Of a DNA stretch of 64,000 nt, positions 63,927 through 64,000 are shown piece by piece. Origin of the DNA: Ramazzottius varieornatus (Eukaryota; Tardigrada; Eutardigrada; Parachela; Ramazzottiidae). The notes below the pieces were generated by a model. It worked only from the letters and a program-made list of their open reading frames with translations, did not search any database and was not told the origin of the DNA. The translations under genes and the position numbers were made by a program. Each line of letters opens with the position of its first letter. Position 1 is the stretch's first letter. The DNA is taken from contig BDGG01000013.1 in assembly GCA_001949185.1 (NCBI GenBank), positions 1,050,036-1,114,035 of the forward strand, in the 5' to 3' direction.

Positions 63927-64000
63927 CAGGGTGATCCCTATAAGTTGGAACGATTTTGGATGTGAACAAAAACGAGCAGTGCTTTCACTTCTTCGAAAAT
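63927..64000. mobile_element. Left end of a mariner-like element, cut by the window edge
   Basis: After TA at 63925-63926, CAGGGTGATCCCTATAAGTT starts a sequence resembling the CAGAGGGTGTTCAAGCCAAG end of the maT element at 51695. It replaces the expected continuation of the psq reading frame. The rest lies outside the window. Confidence 0.5.

Noticed and set aside
1-64000. CRISPR arrays, operons or other prokaryotic systems
   Set aside because: Genes are spliced and eukaryotic. The repeats are inverted or dispersed transposon ends, with no regularly spaced direct repeats.
1-64000. tRNA or rRNA genes
   Set aside because: No convincing cloverleaf or rRNA-like block was noticed by eye. A tRNAscan or Rfam run would be needed to exclude short or diverged ones.

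Overview
This is a eukaryotic, metazoan nuclear window. Genes are split by short GT-AG introns. They include protoporphyrinogen oxidase, thymidylate kinase, a rhodopsin-type 7TM receptor, a CRF/DH44-like neuropeptide precursor and several receptors with the extracellular ANF-receptor (natriuretic-peptide-receptor) fold. The combination (ecdysozoan-style DH44-like peptide, expanded ANF-receptor paralogs, compact introns, many foldback DNA transposons) suggests a tardigrade or another small ecdysozoan. That is an inference from gene content, not a proof. Exon models below were made by eye from splice sites, frame continuity and family knowledge.

Layout. 0.1-2.8 kb: a terminal-inverted-repeat element, then PPOX (+, 8 exons). 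3.0-3.7 kb: a small secreted proline-rich protein (-). 5.8-8.9 kb: receptor A (+), an ANF-receptor ectodomain with one membrane span and a very short tail. 9-15.8 kb: transposon debris (AGCCG foldback, pogo-type psq HTH exon, a broken maT transposase carrying a nested foldback element). 15.9-21.4 kb: receptor B (-). 22.4-26.9 kb: a nearly intact, young Ngaro/PAT-type tyrosine-recombinase retrotransposon with split direct repeats and a 50-N assembly gap. 28.3-30.1 kb: receptor C (-), a decaying pseudogene. 30.6-34.6 kb: receptor D (-), intact. 34.9-41.5 kb: foldback elements and a dead non-LTR retrotransposon fragment. 41.8-42.9 kb: intronless GPCR (+). 43.4-45.2 kb: a GH43 glycosidase with six exons (+). 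45.8-47.8 kb: GC-rich repeats, a Helitron helicase relic and unrecognised exons. 47.9-49.1 kb: a 3'-incomplete CPPED1-like phosphatase (-). 49.9-50.6 kb: unknown single-span membrane protein (-). 51.7-53.8 kb: a maT element split by one stop codon and a pogo-derived MITE. 54.3-58.3 kb: a hAT transposon with an 8-bp target duplication. 58.8-60.5 kb: thymidylate kinase (+). 61.8-62.8 kb: CRF/DH44-like neuropeptide precursor (+). The window ends in a pogo fragment that carries the end of another mariner-like element.

The most coherent biological theme is the receptor cluster. Four ANF-receptor paralogs keep matching exon lengths (64, 296 and 39 bases in B, C and D; a 39-base exon also in A). Each intact copy ends soon after the membrane with no kinase-homology or cyclase domain, so they resemble natriuretic-peptide clearance receptors rather than receptor guanylyl cyclases. 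The tails differ strongly in length and composition. The second theme is the density of small inverted-repeat elements, many of them in introns or inside other transposons, which gives a relative order of insertions.
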